Assembly (NCBI GenBank): GCA_026075535.2
Contig: AP026544.2
Span: 9,362,001 to 9,426,000, forward strand
Reading direction: 5' to 3'
Source of the DNA: Tricholoma matsutake
Taxonomy: Eukaryota; Basidiomycota; Agaricomycetes; Agaricales; Tricholomataceae
Length of the DNA: 64,000 nucleotides
In this document: positions 11,619 through 22,676 of the stretch, piece after piece
Position numbering within the stretch: the stretch's first letter is position 1
Layout of the letters: each line of letters starts with the position of its first letter
Notes under the pieces: model-generated
Database searches by the model: none
Seen by the model: the letters and a program-made list of their open reading frames with translations, nothing else
What the model was told of the DNA's origin: nothing
Program-made: the position numbers and the translations under genes

Positions 11619-14610
11619 GTGAGCCCCCAGCTGGTCGTAGTACCGATAGCAGAGAGTTCGTCTGCCACAGGCGAAGTGGAGCCAGGTCCGACAGTATCTC
11701 AAACCTTTACCGACCGTTATCTTTGGCCTCCCTCCTCCCTGGACTTTCCACAAAATCATCTTCCACTTTCGCCACCATGGTCATTTAATAACGATGTCAT
11801 TGACAGAGTTCAGGCGTCATTTTCGTACGCGTTTTACTGTGCCTCTGCAAAACTGCGCTCTGCTACCATGCGCGAGACTGAAGTTGAACAAACTGTAACC
11901 CTCTATTGCCCCTTACCTTGTGGGCACGCCGTGGTCGACTCAATAGTGAAACTAGTTGCCGGTCGACTGAACAGCGAAGTACTCGAGTTAGATGCGCTTG
12001 AGCTAGTGGCCGGGTCATTTGGCGCAATTGGCGAGGGTGAGATTGCTGCTCTGTTATAACACCTTTGCCGCTAACCAGGTCACGGTTGCATTTTTAGCTG
12101 GATATGCCTTTGAATTACTTTACAGCTCTGTTAAGAAAGAAAAACATAGAATCGAACAGTTTTTCAAAGAATTGATCGATGTCCACAGGACTCGGACCGA
12201 TGATGAAGGGGAGGCCCGGGAGGGACTTTCGACTCGACCAAACCGGCGGATTATCTACCTAAAAGATATCGGCAGTATCGCTCGCTCTGCGAAGCTCCTC
12301 GTGGCCTGCATTTTGCGCGCAATTCATGATATCCGTCAGGGCACAGATGAATATCCTGTTTTTATCCTGGTGTTAGGAGTTTCGGCTCTCACAAGGGCCC
12401 AGAAACTCTTCGACAGAGGCGGAAGCACAATCTTTTCATTTCCCTGCTATGATTCGTTTGACGCGATTGCTTCGACCATCTACCTGACTTCTCTCATCCC
12501 TCCTCTCGAGAGCAGAGTTTGGGGTCTGGATCCTGTTACACCTGGAGACTTCTCCTCACTGTTTTTCGCGGCGGGTACACCTTCTCGGGGCAGCTCCTCC
12601 GACTCCTCGTTCGGGTACCATGAGCCCGGATCAAAATGGGAACAGCGAGTTAGGGCTGCAGCAGATCGGAGTGATGTTCTGAGCATCCAACCCAAAGATA
12701 TGGATGTGTCGGCTATTCGCCATCTGCATCAATACGCCACAACCGAGCGGGTGAAATGTATCAATCGCACGTTGATGAGGATCAGCATCGGAAGTAGAGG
12801 TGGACATCTCCAGTCAGATGCTGAAGATTCATGGGCCACTTTGGTATCCTTGGAAGACAGATTGTTAGTACCTTTGTCCTTTCAATTTCAACTTGAATCC
12901 CCTGACGTCCAGCTTCCAGTGCAGGAGATCATCTTCAATTGGCGATCTTGTCACCACCGGCTGCTAACACTATCGCGTTAATTGCCACTGGTTTGTCATT
13001 TGCAGATGATATCTCTGTTCAAGCTGTTACTCCGTCACCCAATCACATTCTACGGGCATATCAGCTGTCTCTTGCTCATGGAGGTCAAACTAGCAACAGT
13101 GCCACCTCAGCGCCGATCGGGAGGAGAAAACCCATTGAGGTCACCATTGCGGAGATCAAACCGCAGCTGTCAGAGACAGAGAAGGAGTTTATTTCATGCA
13201 TCGTGAAGACTGGTTAGTTTCTTTATTTTCATGGACTCCTCGATGGCCGAACAATGATCCTAGAAACTCTCAAAAAAACATCTTTTGGCGATGTGGTCAT
13301 AGACCCCGTCGTTATTCATACCCTTCAGTCCATTATTTCGCTCCATCTGTTACATCCTCGTCATTTCAATACTGGAATTCTTGCCAACGAATCTTTGTCC
13401 GGTATACTCCTGTATGGCCCACCTGGGACTGGGAAGACCATGGTGTGCCGTGCTCTGGCCCATGAATTTGGTATTCCAATGCTGCTCGTAAAACCAAGCG
13501 ATATCTTTGATATGTTCGTGGGAGAATCCGAGAAGCATGCTCGAGCAGTCTTCGTAAGTCTTGGGACCCTACCACTTCCCGTTTTTGAAATCCATTTCGA
13601 ACAATTGTTCAGGGTCTCGCTCACCGCCTTGCTCCTTGCATTGTATTCATTGACGAAGTTGACACATTATTTGCCGCTCGGACGAGCGATGGTACGTTTC
13701 GTAATGAAATAGTAAGAATCCTGCTTGAACTGGAATTTAACGAAAACACTGAGCTACTCCACCATAGCTTACGGAGTTCATGCAAGTAAGGGATTTACTT
13801 TTGCAAACGGACTAGTGTCCTTACTAATAATCTCAGGCGATGGACGGCCTTCATTCAAATGGAAACAAGGTTGTGGTGATCGGGGCGACAAATCGAGTGA
13901 GTTTATCACTCGATGATCCTGGTGTATTTTTTATTGTGTCTTAAGCCTTTTGACCTCGATACAGCAATACTACGGCGTCTTCCCCGTCGCATGCTGGTCG
14001 ACCTTCCTGGTGAGGCAGAGAGAGAAAGTCCGTATTGTCATCCCATAGTCTTTCATTCATCTCACCATATCCCGACAGAAATTCTGAGAATTTATCTTCG
14101 CTCAGAGACCTGCTCCAAAGATGTTCATGTACCCGAAATTGCCAACCGCACGGAATATTATTCTGGCTCGGACCTGAAAGGTTTGTTTGACCATTTTTTA
14201 CTTGGAATGACTTGCTAATCCTGCACAAAGATCTTTGTGTCACCGCTGCTCTTGAAGCTGTTAATGACTCCATTTTAAGATCGTCCAACATCTCAATTCA
14301 TCCCACGACCGAGCATCAAGACCATGCTATCAGCAACGACCCCCTTCGTGTTATTAACATGGCCCATATCCGTCGTGCCTATGACTTGGTCACACCATCC
14401 TTTTCTCCTGAGGCCAATGCAGAGTTATACAAATGGCATGCGAAGCACTCGTCTAGCTCTATCATTACAGATGGTGCACACCAAGAACAAGACATAGAAG
14501 ACTCAGACGACAAGAATGAGCGAGATGATCTCCAGTTTGCAGATTTTTTGAACACTATGTCCGCCATACGGAATGCCAGTCAGAATGCTACTCGTGGAAA
14601 TTCTAAATAA
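11619..14610 (+). CDS. AAA-family ATPase, ten exons
   Basis: Exons 11619-12036, 12098-12949, 13006-13212, 13264-13553, 13613-13711, 13768-13785, 13837-13896, 13946-14027, 14079-14180 and 14231-14610 join in one frame of 2508 nt (about 835 residues). Nine introns of 49-61 nt; exon 6 is an 18-nt microexon. The AAA module is complete: Walker A GPPGTGKT (near 13416), VGESEKHARAVF, Walker B CIVFIDEVD, sensor-1 VIGATNR, LRRLPRR arginine fingers and SGSDLKDLC. The long N-terminal half (PLPCGHAVVDSIVKL, then LARVRLL..) matches the usual layout of agaricomycete AAA proteins related to Msp1/ATAD1, which remodel membrane or other protein substrates with ATP. Cellular site is not readable. Weak points: the donor at 12950 is GTCACC, so the splice between exons 2 and 3 is provisional, and the first codon at 11619 is GTG next to a MITE; the first ATG in frame is near 11868, so exon 1 may begin upstream. 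Confidence 0.88.
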
Positions 14611-15290
14611 TACACTGTACCTTTCTTCCGAGTTTTTACCACAATGAACGCCATGATTCTTGTCCGTGGACTCTGCAAGTTTCCGGTTTACCTCGTCGAT
14701 ATCCACAAAAACATCCCTGCCGGGTATGTCCTTCTCACCGAAGATCAACGATATGTTGTGGCGGAGAGCGAGGGGATAAGGCAGGAAGGTCGGACAGGGT
14801 TTGCAACGTCGGGCGTAGAGCCTATGCGATTTCCCCAAAGTTATTCTCATAATCGTCACGTAGAGACAGACGAACCTGCCAGGCGAACCAGCAATCCTGC
14901 TCCTGCTCCCTCCGTCGTCGCATGTACTTCTGGTCGAGAGGAAGAGGGCTCTTGCCTCAGGCTCGACCTAACGACAATATAAATCTGGACATTGACGAGC
15001 TCTGGTATGATCTGATTCTACGACGGTATGTTCACCGACTGATCCTTGATGTACTATGAAGATATGGTTTCTATAAATACAGAGGGGGCAAGTCATGGAT
15101 AATACACCAGAATCTAAATATGAAGTTCAATGGTTGCGTGTAAGAGCGTAAGGCAATTGGCTGTGGGAGATGACAAGATGTAGCAGAGGACGCGTAGAAA
15201 CACCTACCAGTAAACTACAGGAAGTGGTGAAGCATAAGAATGAACAGAAAAGAGCAGAGCATACAGTATATGTGTACATTAAGGATCGGG
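14611..15290. other. 3' flank of the AAA gene, no confident gene
   Basis: Open frames on both strands overlap at 14503-14982 without motifs or splice support. The segment probably holds the 3' untranslated region of the AAA gene and spacer. Confidence 0.4.
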
Positions 15291-15342
15291 GGTGTTATCT
15301 TCGAGTGTGGGTTGACCTGGTGACCTGAACTGGGGGTGGAAA

Positions 15343-15578
15343 TGTCAAAAAAGCACAGAAATAAACGCATACCACTTCACATTCCGTAATCTCGCAAACA
15401 CCCAGGATATCACGCCGATCACAACAAACATCAAGAGAATAATGCTGAGAATGAATGTCTTCTCCCACAAGAACAATGCTTTTTACTATGTAATAACTTA
15501 GAGTTCGGAAACACATGATGTTGCCACCTGACCTTCCCACAGTAACAGCCTTATATCATCATGCTCGTGACCTAGCAT
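15343..15578 (-). CDS. Small single-span membrane protein, possibly SPT small-subunit-like
   Basis: Minus strand. Exon 1 is 15578-15533 (ATG, 15 codons plus one base), exon 2 starts at 15478 after an intron ending AAAAAG; phases agree. The joined product begins MLGHEHDDIRLLLWE and continues with LFLWEKTF followed by a ~20-residue hydrophobic segment (ILSIILLMFVVIGVISWVF) and a basic end (ARLRNVKW). A WEKT box just before a membrane helix recalls the small activating subunits of serine palmitoyltransferase, but this is inference from one motif. A GTATGC donor at 15372 may start a third exon reaching ~15240; otherwise the stop is near 15343. The first intron has a GTCAGG donor, which is unusual. 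Too short for firm assignment. Confidence 0.4.
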
Positions 15579-16113
15579 CACAAGGCTCGATCTCAATAAA
15601 ACCCTACACCAGCATTAATTCCCTCCCCAGGTGCCATTTAGACATCACCAAGGTAAGCGTACACACTATGCTCACATAAGCATAGGTCCGGGGATGTGCG
15701 GGACAGCTTCCCGCCACTGTTCAAGGTACAATAAGTATTGTAGTATTAGTTATTGCATTATTAGGTCCACACTTCTGAACAGTGTTTCCAGCCTCCAATA
15801 GCTACATTTTCATTTGAATAACTATCGTGACTGTTTGAATAACTTGCTGCCTGCCATGGTGCCACTTCTAGGAAGTAATAGAATATCTGCTTGATGCGAA
15901 CTAACCATTTTTGTTCCCGCCGGCCATTTACCATGGCAGTAAAATGCAGCGCATCATCCAACATGTCCACTGCTCATCGCCCTCAGCTTCATGCACCCCA
16001 TTTCCCTCATCCTGCCTCCAGGGCTGCTCTGGATCATGACCTGGTTAAGAAACAACTCAAGGGAATATCAGAGGAGAGTCTAAAAGGATACAAAGTCTGG
16101 CTAGGTGTGTAAT
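15579..16113. other. Spacer with an unassigned short frame
   Basis: A plus-strand frame at 15891-16112 (ending KGISEESLKGYKVWLGV) stops exactly where MITE copy 3 begins, so it may be the truncated end of a gene interrupted by the repeat. The protein is not recognised. Confidence 0.35.
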
Positions 16114-16228
16114 GTCACCAGATACTGGCAGGATGATATATAACCACCTGTACTTACCATTTATAGCTGTTACATGTACAGCAGTAATTAGAGGACAGAT
16201 TGATATATCAAAACAACTGTAGTTACCA
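16114..16228 (-). repeat. MITE-like repeat, copy 3
   Basis: Reverse complement of copy 2: on the minus strand it reads TACAGTTGTTTTGATATATC at its start and TATATATCATCCTGCCAG near its end, with the central TATAAATGGTAAGTACAG block conserved. Clear full-length match. Confidence 0.75.
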
Positions 16229-17505
16229 CTCTGTTGTTTTCTCACTGGATGTCTCTCATGATGACTAGCACACTTGCTGGTCAATGGCTCGTCAGTGATT
16301 TGCCCACCCTCTGGGTAATTATAGCTTGTTATCTCACATTCAGATCTGTGCCATGTTTGAGCCTCTGAGGATGCTTCTTATATGGTGCTCGATTGATGGG
16401 ACTTCTATTCTGCCTATTCTCAGGTTTGACAGGCTAACGATGTTCCCAAATGTCTTCGTTTTGTGATATATGTTTGATCCCTGTCACCTATGTCTTACTT
16501 TCCAATGTTTTGTGATATTATTTTCACAGCAATAAAATATTTTATTAATCAACCTACAGCGAAGCATCATTCATATTATAGTAGTACATCCTTACAATGT
16601 GCAAGGATTGATTTGCAGTAATCCACCTGACAACACCCCATCACCTCATGGTGGTGGTGAGGAGTTTTGGGTCGGGACGTGTGACCCCATATCAGTTGTC
16701 CCTGATCTGATCATCATGCGTTTGTCATCACCGGTGATAATGGTTGTTGGGGCCTGTCATTGGTCACCAGCACATGCATTCCACCTGTGAGCAGTGGCCC
16801 AGGGCTGGTGGGTTGTCCCTTGTTGGGTGGTGCTGGTGGGTCATCCTGCCCTATTGTCCCATGGTCCCAGGGTCCCACCATGAGCATTCTGTTTGTAGGG
16901 GTGGTGGTGCAGTCATTCTGGTTGGGGTCTTGCTTTAGCAGTCCTGGTCATCAGTCCTGATTTGTCAGTCAGTTTCACCAACATTCCACCCGATGACAAT
17001 GTGGGATGATGAGTGGGCAAAAACATAAGATCATGATTAACTGATAGATATATAGGATACATACATTGATAAAGCGGCACCACATGCTGACCTAAGCCCT
17101 TGTCAAGTGATCTCCTACTACCCCCTTCTGTGCTGTATTTGTTGATGAAGCTGGCTGTCATGGGTGGCTATAGACATTGACAGTATGTCAGTACTGGAAC
17201 TAGGCAGATGCGTTGATTCTTCCTTTCTTGTTGGGTTGAACGGTGAGCTACTGGTTGAGTTGAGTTGATGTAGGCAGTGTACTGCCACATGTTCCCACGA
17301 CTTCAGAATGGAATCAACAATAATGGGAGCCTCACCTTAGTCCAACACAGTCATCCAAAGGTCTAGAAAACATTGGTATACAATGTGTTATTGTACTAGA
17401 ATGTTTTGGAAGTAAAATCTCACTGGGAGCTTGAGAAATGAGTAAAAGTCAGACGACACCATTGAAATCATCAAACTTGAAGATTCATTCATCCAGAACT
17501 GTATC
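16229..17505. other. Non-coding stretch before the Zn2Cys6 gene
   Basis: 16229-16570 shows stop-rich remnants only. 16640-16960 is a GT-rich low-complexity block (GGTGGTGGTG, GTCCC runs) whose open frames are composition artefacts. 17160-17505 is presumably the upstream region of the Zn2Cys6 gene. No sites are assigned. Confidence 0.4.
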
Positions 17506-18245
17506 ATGGTCCCCTCCCAACCCCCGTGTCCTTCTCCCGTATCGCAACCAGAGCCACCAATCATGGATTACCTCCCATCTCCGTCTTCACCCGCTCCACC
17601 ATCACACATCCGCATGACCCACCGACCTTCTTTGGACCGTGACGCCCTTCAGAAAGTCTTATCAGATCAGTGGCGTCTTCCGGACAACATCGATACCCCA
17701 TGGCAATACGAACCGTCTTCTGTCGTCAGAACTGATGACCCCGCCTTCTCGTCTCATCCGCTTCTGCCCACTCGACACCTTTATCATCCTGTTCGGTCGT
17801 ATCCTCAATTCAGCCCAGGCGGACACGGCATCCAGCCGCCAGGTTGGCCTATGGTTCGTACGCCTTCTCCCCATATGCACCTCAGTCCACTTCCTTCAAA
17901 AAGACAGTTAGAGAAAAAACCACCTTTGGCGTGCCTTTTCTGCCGAGGTCGAAAGATCGCATGCGGGCCACCCGATCCCGGAAGTGAAGATCCAACCTGC
18001 AAGTAAGTTCTTCTCCTCCTTTGTCTGTTCGGGGTGCCGCTCCGCCGTATCGCGTCACTCTTCGATGGTGATGATATAGATCGTTGCCACCCGATATATG
18101 CTCTGAATTGGTCTGTGACTAATATCGGTACAAATCTATCAGTCAGTGCCAGCGGCGTTCAATCAAGTGCGAATACCCATCAGAAAGTCGCCGGGGCATG
18201 CGGAGGAAGAAGTCTGTTGGCGTTGTCAACACGGCTGGTCCTAAG
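17506..18245 (+). CDS. Zn2Cys6 fungal transcription factor, 3' part missing
   Basis: Exon 1 is 17506-18002; exon 2 is 18143-18245 after a 140-nt intron (GTAAGT donor, TATCAG acceptor). Joined, the Cys pattern CLFCRGRKIAC..., then CNQCQRRSIKC and EYP is a complete fungal binuclear zinc cluster, a DNA-binding domain of nuclear regulators. Before it lies a Pro/Ser-rich region (RPSLDRDALQKVLSDQWRLP) typical of a widespread short agaricomycete regulator. The Met at 17506 starts the frame; Met near 17563 (MDYLPSP) is an alternative. A donor (GTAAGG) follows at 18246, but after the next acceptor (~18316) the frame leads into unrelated repeat-like sequence with early stops, so the 3' end is either lost or not recognised. 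Confidence 0.8.
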
Positions 18246-19214
18246 GTAAGGGTTGGGAAACGAGCTCGATCAGACGGATGAACATCTGCAATCTCCGTCT
18301 ACAATTGAATTTTAGCATGGGAATGCAGGTGGCCATGGGCTCACTTGAAGCACTTGCAAGGTCCATTCTTTTTCATGTCATGATCACCCCAGCACCTAGT
18401 GTATTTGATAATCTCATTAAGCTCCACAAAATGGCCGAGTTTGATCAGTGCAGGATATTTGATGCCTTCTTTCAGGAAATTCAGAACAAGTGAACATAAG
18501 TGAAATATATTGACTGACCCACATCTTTTGAGGTGGGATGGGGTCAACAATGTGCACGTGGGACTAACAAATTAGCGTTTACCAGCACTTTACCCCAAAC
18601 ATGATGAGCCAGAAAGGTTCCATCAATAATCATGATTTGCGTTTGATGCAGGGTATCTACATGTCCTTTAGGGTGGAAGCGGGAGAAAGTGCCTAAGTTG
18701 TGCCAACTACAGGCTTATAGGGCACATCTGCTACCATATAAGGCTGTAGTTGAGAGGTCATACATGTGAATACACATCACTAAAATATGTTTTTTGGTCG
18801 CTACATATCAATTTCCTGAGTCGAGTGGTCCCACCATCCACCTGAAAATGGCACGAAAACTCAACATGAAAAAAGAAAGGAAAAAAGAAATATGTACATA
18901 AATAAGAATATATTTCCATGAAAACAGAAATATATTCTATGGAAAACATGAGTATGACACAATTGATGGAAGACAGAATGGAAAGAACTGTCAAATCACA
19001 GCTATAAATAATATGGGCCCGGTGTGCAACAAAACCCCATCAGTTCCTGATCATATCCAGGAACATCTGTTGGTTTGATTGATATACAGAAGAACCCTGA
19101 ATAAAAAAGGATTTATTGCAGCATGGCCTGTGGGGGGCGCAACAAAATGGCCAGTGGGAATGCGCCCAATAAGCAGGGCTGCCGCGGGAGCTGCGCACCA
19201 GATCTCAACCTCAC
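18246..19214. other. Remnant sequence after the Zn2Cys6 gene
   Basis: A short frame at 18317-18493 (ARSILFHVMITPAPSVFDNL) is not recognised and may belong to an inserted repeat. 18840-18960 is A-rich with iterated GAAATATA words. No gene supported. Confidence 0.35.
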
Positions 19215-19320
19215 ATGCATTCATTATATATCAGCCAATCCCGTAATGACAGCCCCACATGTAACAGCTATAAACTGTCACTACAGTACATTTTATGTAT
19301 GAACAGGATGTAATAGCCTG
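19215..19320 (+). repeat. MITE-like repeat, copy 4 (partial)
   Basis: Same orientation as copy 2: ATTATATATCAGCCAATCCC, GTAATGACAGCCCCACATGT, CTATAAACTGTCACTACAGT. The right end is diverged. Confidence 0.55.
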
Positions 19321-19334
19321 GTAATGTACTTGCC

Positions 19335-20610
19335 TGTTCATTTGCCAAGGTGGAATCTGACCATGTTGCAATGATAGGGATGCCACCTGAACTCATTGAC
19401 AACCACTATCTCAGTCGTGACAACATGATGGACTGGATCAATGTGGAGAAGTTTGCACTCTATCTGCAGTACTTGAGCAGGCAGTCGGATGAAAACACGT
19501 ACCAGTGAGTGTTGTGTGGTGGGGCCACTGAAGTTCAAGTTTGTGTTGATATGAGACCATGATAGCACCTCAGCCCAGAACATGAAGCCTTCTGACATTG
19601 AGCTGGAAGCTGTGAAGGCAGATCAGGTTTGTTTGGTTCATTTTTTGTCATGCTGAATGCAATTAGTACCATTTTTGACAGACCATGTTGCCAGCAGCAA
19701 AACAACTCGATGTCATTGTTATCTCAGATGACAGCAACACTGAGATTTCGCTGGTCAACGCAAAGGGGACAGCCAAAAAGAGAACAGCAAGACGACCTTG
19801 CGACACTTGGCCAGCCAAACGACAAGTCTCCAAGTCCAAACTGGAAGTTACCAAGATCCTGGATTCCAGTGAAGATGAAGCCAATACACGATTCGCTAGC
19901 AACAACGCCATGCTTCACAGTCCCAAAGTGGAAACCAAAGGCTACTCTCTGCCCCCGAACCTCAAAATTGAGCCCAAGCCTCCCATTGATCCATGATTTG
20001 CTAGCGACAATGTCATGCTCCACAGTCCCAAAGTGGAAACCAAAGGCCACTCACTGCCCCCAAACATCAAAATCGAGCCCGAGGCTCCAGCTGCAAAGCC
20101 CAACTTGAGCACTGATGTGGTTCCGGCTCTCAAAACTTCCCCATCCCATGATGATGAGCTGGAGAGAGATTGTGATGGCAGGTTTATTGTCACATGGAAG
20201 TTTAAAGTTGATGCTGTTGAACATCTCCTATCCATTGGCCTGTCCCCAAAATCGAGACAGCATATGTTCTAGACTTCACTGACAAAGCTGGGTTGCTGGG
20301 AAACAAGAAGGGAAGCCCAAAGAACCTAGATGCATTCTTGAAGGCAGAGGTATGTAATGCTGCCATGTTGAAAGTCCTGTGGGTTACAATTGTTGCAATA
20401 GGACCAAGATTCATGGGGAGGGGGATCAAATGGCAGTACTACACAAGACACAAAGGTCAAAGTTCTCAGTGACCTCCCAACTTGATGCTCATCACACCAG
20501 TGTAGCAGAGCTCTCCAATGCAAATGTTTCGATGTGGAAGTGCTTGATGGCTATAAGCGTAACAATGGTGATGACTTGGCAAAGATGAGGGAGATCTTCG
20601 ATAGGGCATG
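19335..20610 (+). pseudogene. Repeat-encoded protein with a SUMO-interaction-like motif, decayed
   Basis: Plus-strand pieces read as one spliced ORF: HVAMIGMPPELIDNHYLS (from ~19350), ~19570-19626, 19682-20270, then a frame shift into LDFTDKAGLLGNKKGSPKNL (~20260-20349), an intron (GTATGT to CAATAG, ~20350-20400) and ~20401-20609. The hydrophobic-acidic motif VIVISDDSN near 19711 resembles a SUMO-interacting motif. The last piece is Cys-containing (CSSHQCSRALQCKC). This layout matches large repetitive hypothetical proteins of mushrooms that I take to be transposon-encoded, but the superfamily is not identified. A ~117-bp internal duplication is present (19888-20110). Stops include one TGA (19994-19996) where the duplicate copy keeps CGA. 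Confidence 0.5.
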
Positions 20611-20627
20611 GGTATGCATGGGTACAG

Positions 20628-21742
20628 TGATAGGTCCACCTTGTTGTTCAAGCTCAGAGAACACATCTACGATTGTTGTCAAAGCTCTATGAGTCTCTAC
20701 AGACCTCTATGAACCTCTACAAACCCATACAAACCCCTCCGAAGTTCTACGAACCTCTACAAAGTCATAAAAATGCTTCGAAATTCTTCACATGCCTTCA
20801 GCCACCATAATACAATTCCCCCGACCTTTGTACAGCTCAGAATATACACTTGGAGCATCGTCGATGAGTTCCGAACCAGTTTCGAGCAATATCGGGCCAC
20901 GAATGAAATCCGAAGAAACTTCGAAAAACTTCGAAAAACCTCGAACCTCGAAAAACATCTTTGGACACAGTATTTCCTATTTGAACGATCTTTGAACACA
21001 TGCTGGACACATGGGACACTATCTTGAGTATATTGAACACATTTTGACCACATGTGCATGCATACAATCCACTCAAAGCAGTTTCTGATGTTTTATGCAA
21101 TTTATAACAAGGACAGTCCACTTTTAGCTATTCTTTCTTATTATTTCTTCATCATGTGTTATATTCACCCTTTCTAGTCTCGCTTTATTGTTTTGATATA
21201 CTTCTACTGTCTTTTGCCTCGAGTTTTCCACATGTTTGCCCCATGTTCTCTAGCCTTTTTAGGTAGTTTCTTTATTTTATATAAAAAGATGTACTAGTAC
21301 AAAGAAAAACAAGAAAGTCATCGTCTTCCTCCCAGATCGCAGTGATCTGAGAGTTTAGTTTAGTCTTATTCAGTCCGAAGTTTGGTGTTTTATGCTAAAC
21401 TTCTTTGAAAATCTTTGAAAATCCTCACATTACACTATTTTTGCTCTCGTTTCCCTTGATTCACCTTTGCTTTGCTTCTACTACTCGTCTAGTCCCCTGA
21501 TCTTGCATCCAAACATATTTGTGCACTCCGAATTCATCGATCTAGCCACGAAATTCTCCAAAATTCCACAAAACACATTCTTTTAGCTTTGAATTGCTTT
21601 GACAAGCAGTCCTTTTATGACTATTTGATGGTCAGTCTGACAGGTGACATCTAGAGGGCCTCACATCCTTCCTCTAACTTGTGTTATACCATCCAAAGCC
21701 ATTTAGTAGGTTTTGTTTGGGTTTCCGGGTTGAGCATCATCA
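20628..21742 (+). repeat. ~1.1-kb LTR of the A/B Ty3 family (solo)
   Basis: Starts TGATAGGTCCACC and ends GGGTTGAGCATCATCA, the same ends as the 3' LTR of element A (46899-47883) and, in reverse, of B (28099-31013). Shared internal text includes TTTTTAGGTAGTTTC and the AAGAAA..ATCGTCTTCC block after the ATATAAAA TATA-like box (~21278). No polypurine tract or pol sequence is attached on either side, so it is called solo; I could not find a clean target duplication. Confidence 0.75.
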
Positions 21743-22012
21743 ATGGGTATGGGTATGGGATTGCCATACCTGGGCAACACTGTACCCTTTTTCCATGGTG
21801 TTATGGGTATGTGTGGGTATGCCAGTACCTGGATTTTGGTCAGGTGAGTGACCATCTGACCTTGTTGATTACTCACTAATTTTAAACTATAGGACGATCC
21901 AGGTTACCTCCACCAGCACCCCAACCACTGCCATGAGCAACTGCTCACGGGGTGGAAATGGGGAGCGAGGACAATAGCAAGCAACTACAATGGCCACACT
22001 GCATAGGATATG

Positions 22013-22118
22013 GGCCCAAATGATGTCTATCGTCATTTGGCCCTAGGTATTTTTATATATCTTTTGTTCTTTTTTTTCTAACTAACTAATGGTTTTATTC
22101 AATTTTTAGGTTCTAATA
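22013..22118 (+). repeat. Palindrome plus intron-like module, copy at 22 kb
   Basis: GGGCCCAAATGATG...CGTCATTTGGCCC palindrome followed by GTATTT donor, CTAACTAACTAAT branch-like text and a TTTTTAG acceptor before GTTCTAATAG. Same order as the modules at 29.7, 29.9, 52.3 and 57.4-57.9 kb, which lie on the other strand. Confidence 0.65.
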
Positions 22119-22439
22119 GTGACATAACAACAAGACAATACCCTCGACAGCACCCCCCCACCACTGTTGCAAGCCTCTGCTTGCAAGGTGGAGAACAACA
22201 GGGATGGGACCGGTGCAAACAAGAAATGACACACCACCTGCCCCCAGCCTCACAAGCAACTGCTCGTGGGGTGGATAGTGGGTGGAATGACGATGATGAC
22301 CAGGAGGAGACGGCAACACAAGACGACAGCAATGCAGGACAATGGCAACACAGGACAATGACAATGAGGGCAGGACAATGACGATGCAGGCAGGACAACA
22401 ATGACAATGAGGGCAGGACAATGATGACAACGACATTCC

Positions 22440-22645
22440 ATTCTCAGTGACTACAGGCAGTGCCCCCCTCTCTCACTGCAAATGCAAGCGGGGGGGTTTC
22501 TCATTCCATTTTCAGCAACTACAGGCATGTCCCCCCCTCTCTTGCTGCAAACACGAGCAAGGGGGTTACTCATTCTGTTCTCAGTGACTACAGGCACCAC
22601 CCCCCCTCCCTCACTCCAAACACCAGAGGGGGGTTTCACTTTCTA
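22440..22645. repeat. Three tandem copies of a ~68-bp GC-hairpin unit
   Basis: Each unit reads CAGTGACTACAGGCA or close, then C-run, TGCAAA...GC core, G-run and TTTCTCATTC. The C-run and G-run around the TGCAAATGCA core can pair as a hairpin. Confidence 0.75.
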
Positions 22646-22676
22646 TATATTAATTTAGTGTAATTATATTATTAAA

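Larger units (their letters stand above)
21743..22667. mobile_element. Non-autonomous hAT-like repeat, left part (split by a LINE)
   Basis: Begins ATGGGTATGGGTATGGG; the right part at 25330-25480 ends in CCATGGGTA-type sequence and GTGCCGTGCCCTA. Between lie an AGC-loop hairpin (21930), a GGGCCCAAATGA palindrome with a following intron-like unit (22013-22118), two more hairpins (22167, 22255), a GACAATGA-rich block (22270-22435) and a three-copy tandem repeat (22440-22645). No transposase is encoded. The superfamily is inferred from the TAGGG-type end and similarity to hAT termini. Confidence 0.5.

Noticed and set aside
14644..14982. Possible gene after the AAA ATPase
   Set aside because: Open on both strands in the same place, no motif; more likely the 3' untranslated region.
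22181..22441. Frames in the GACAATGA-rich block
   Set aside because: Low-complexity repeat translated in several frames on both strands; no protein evidence.
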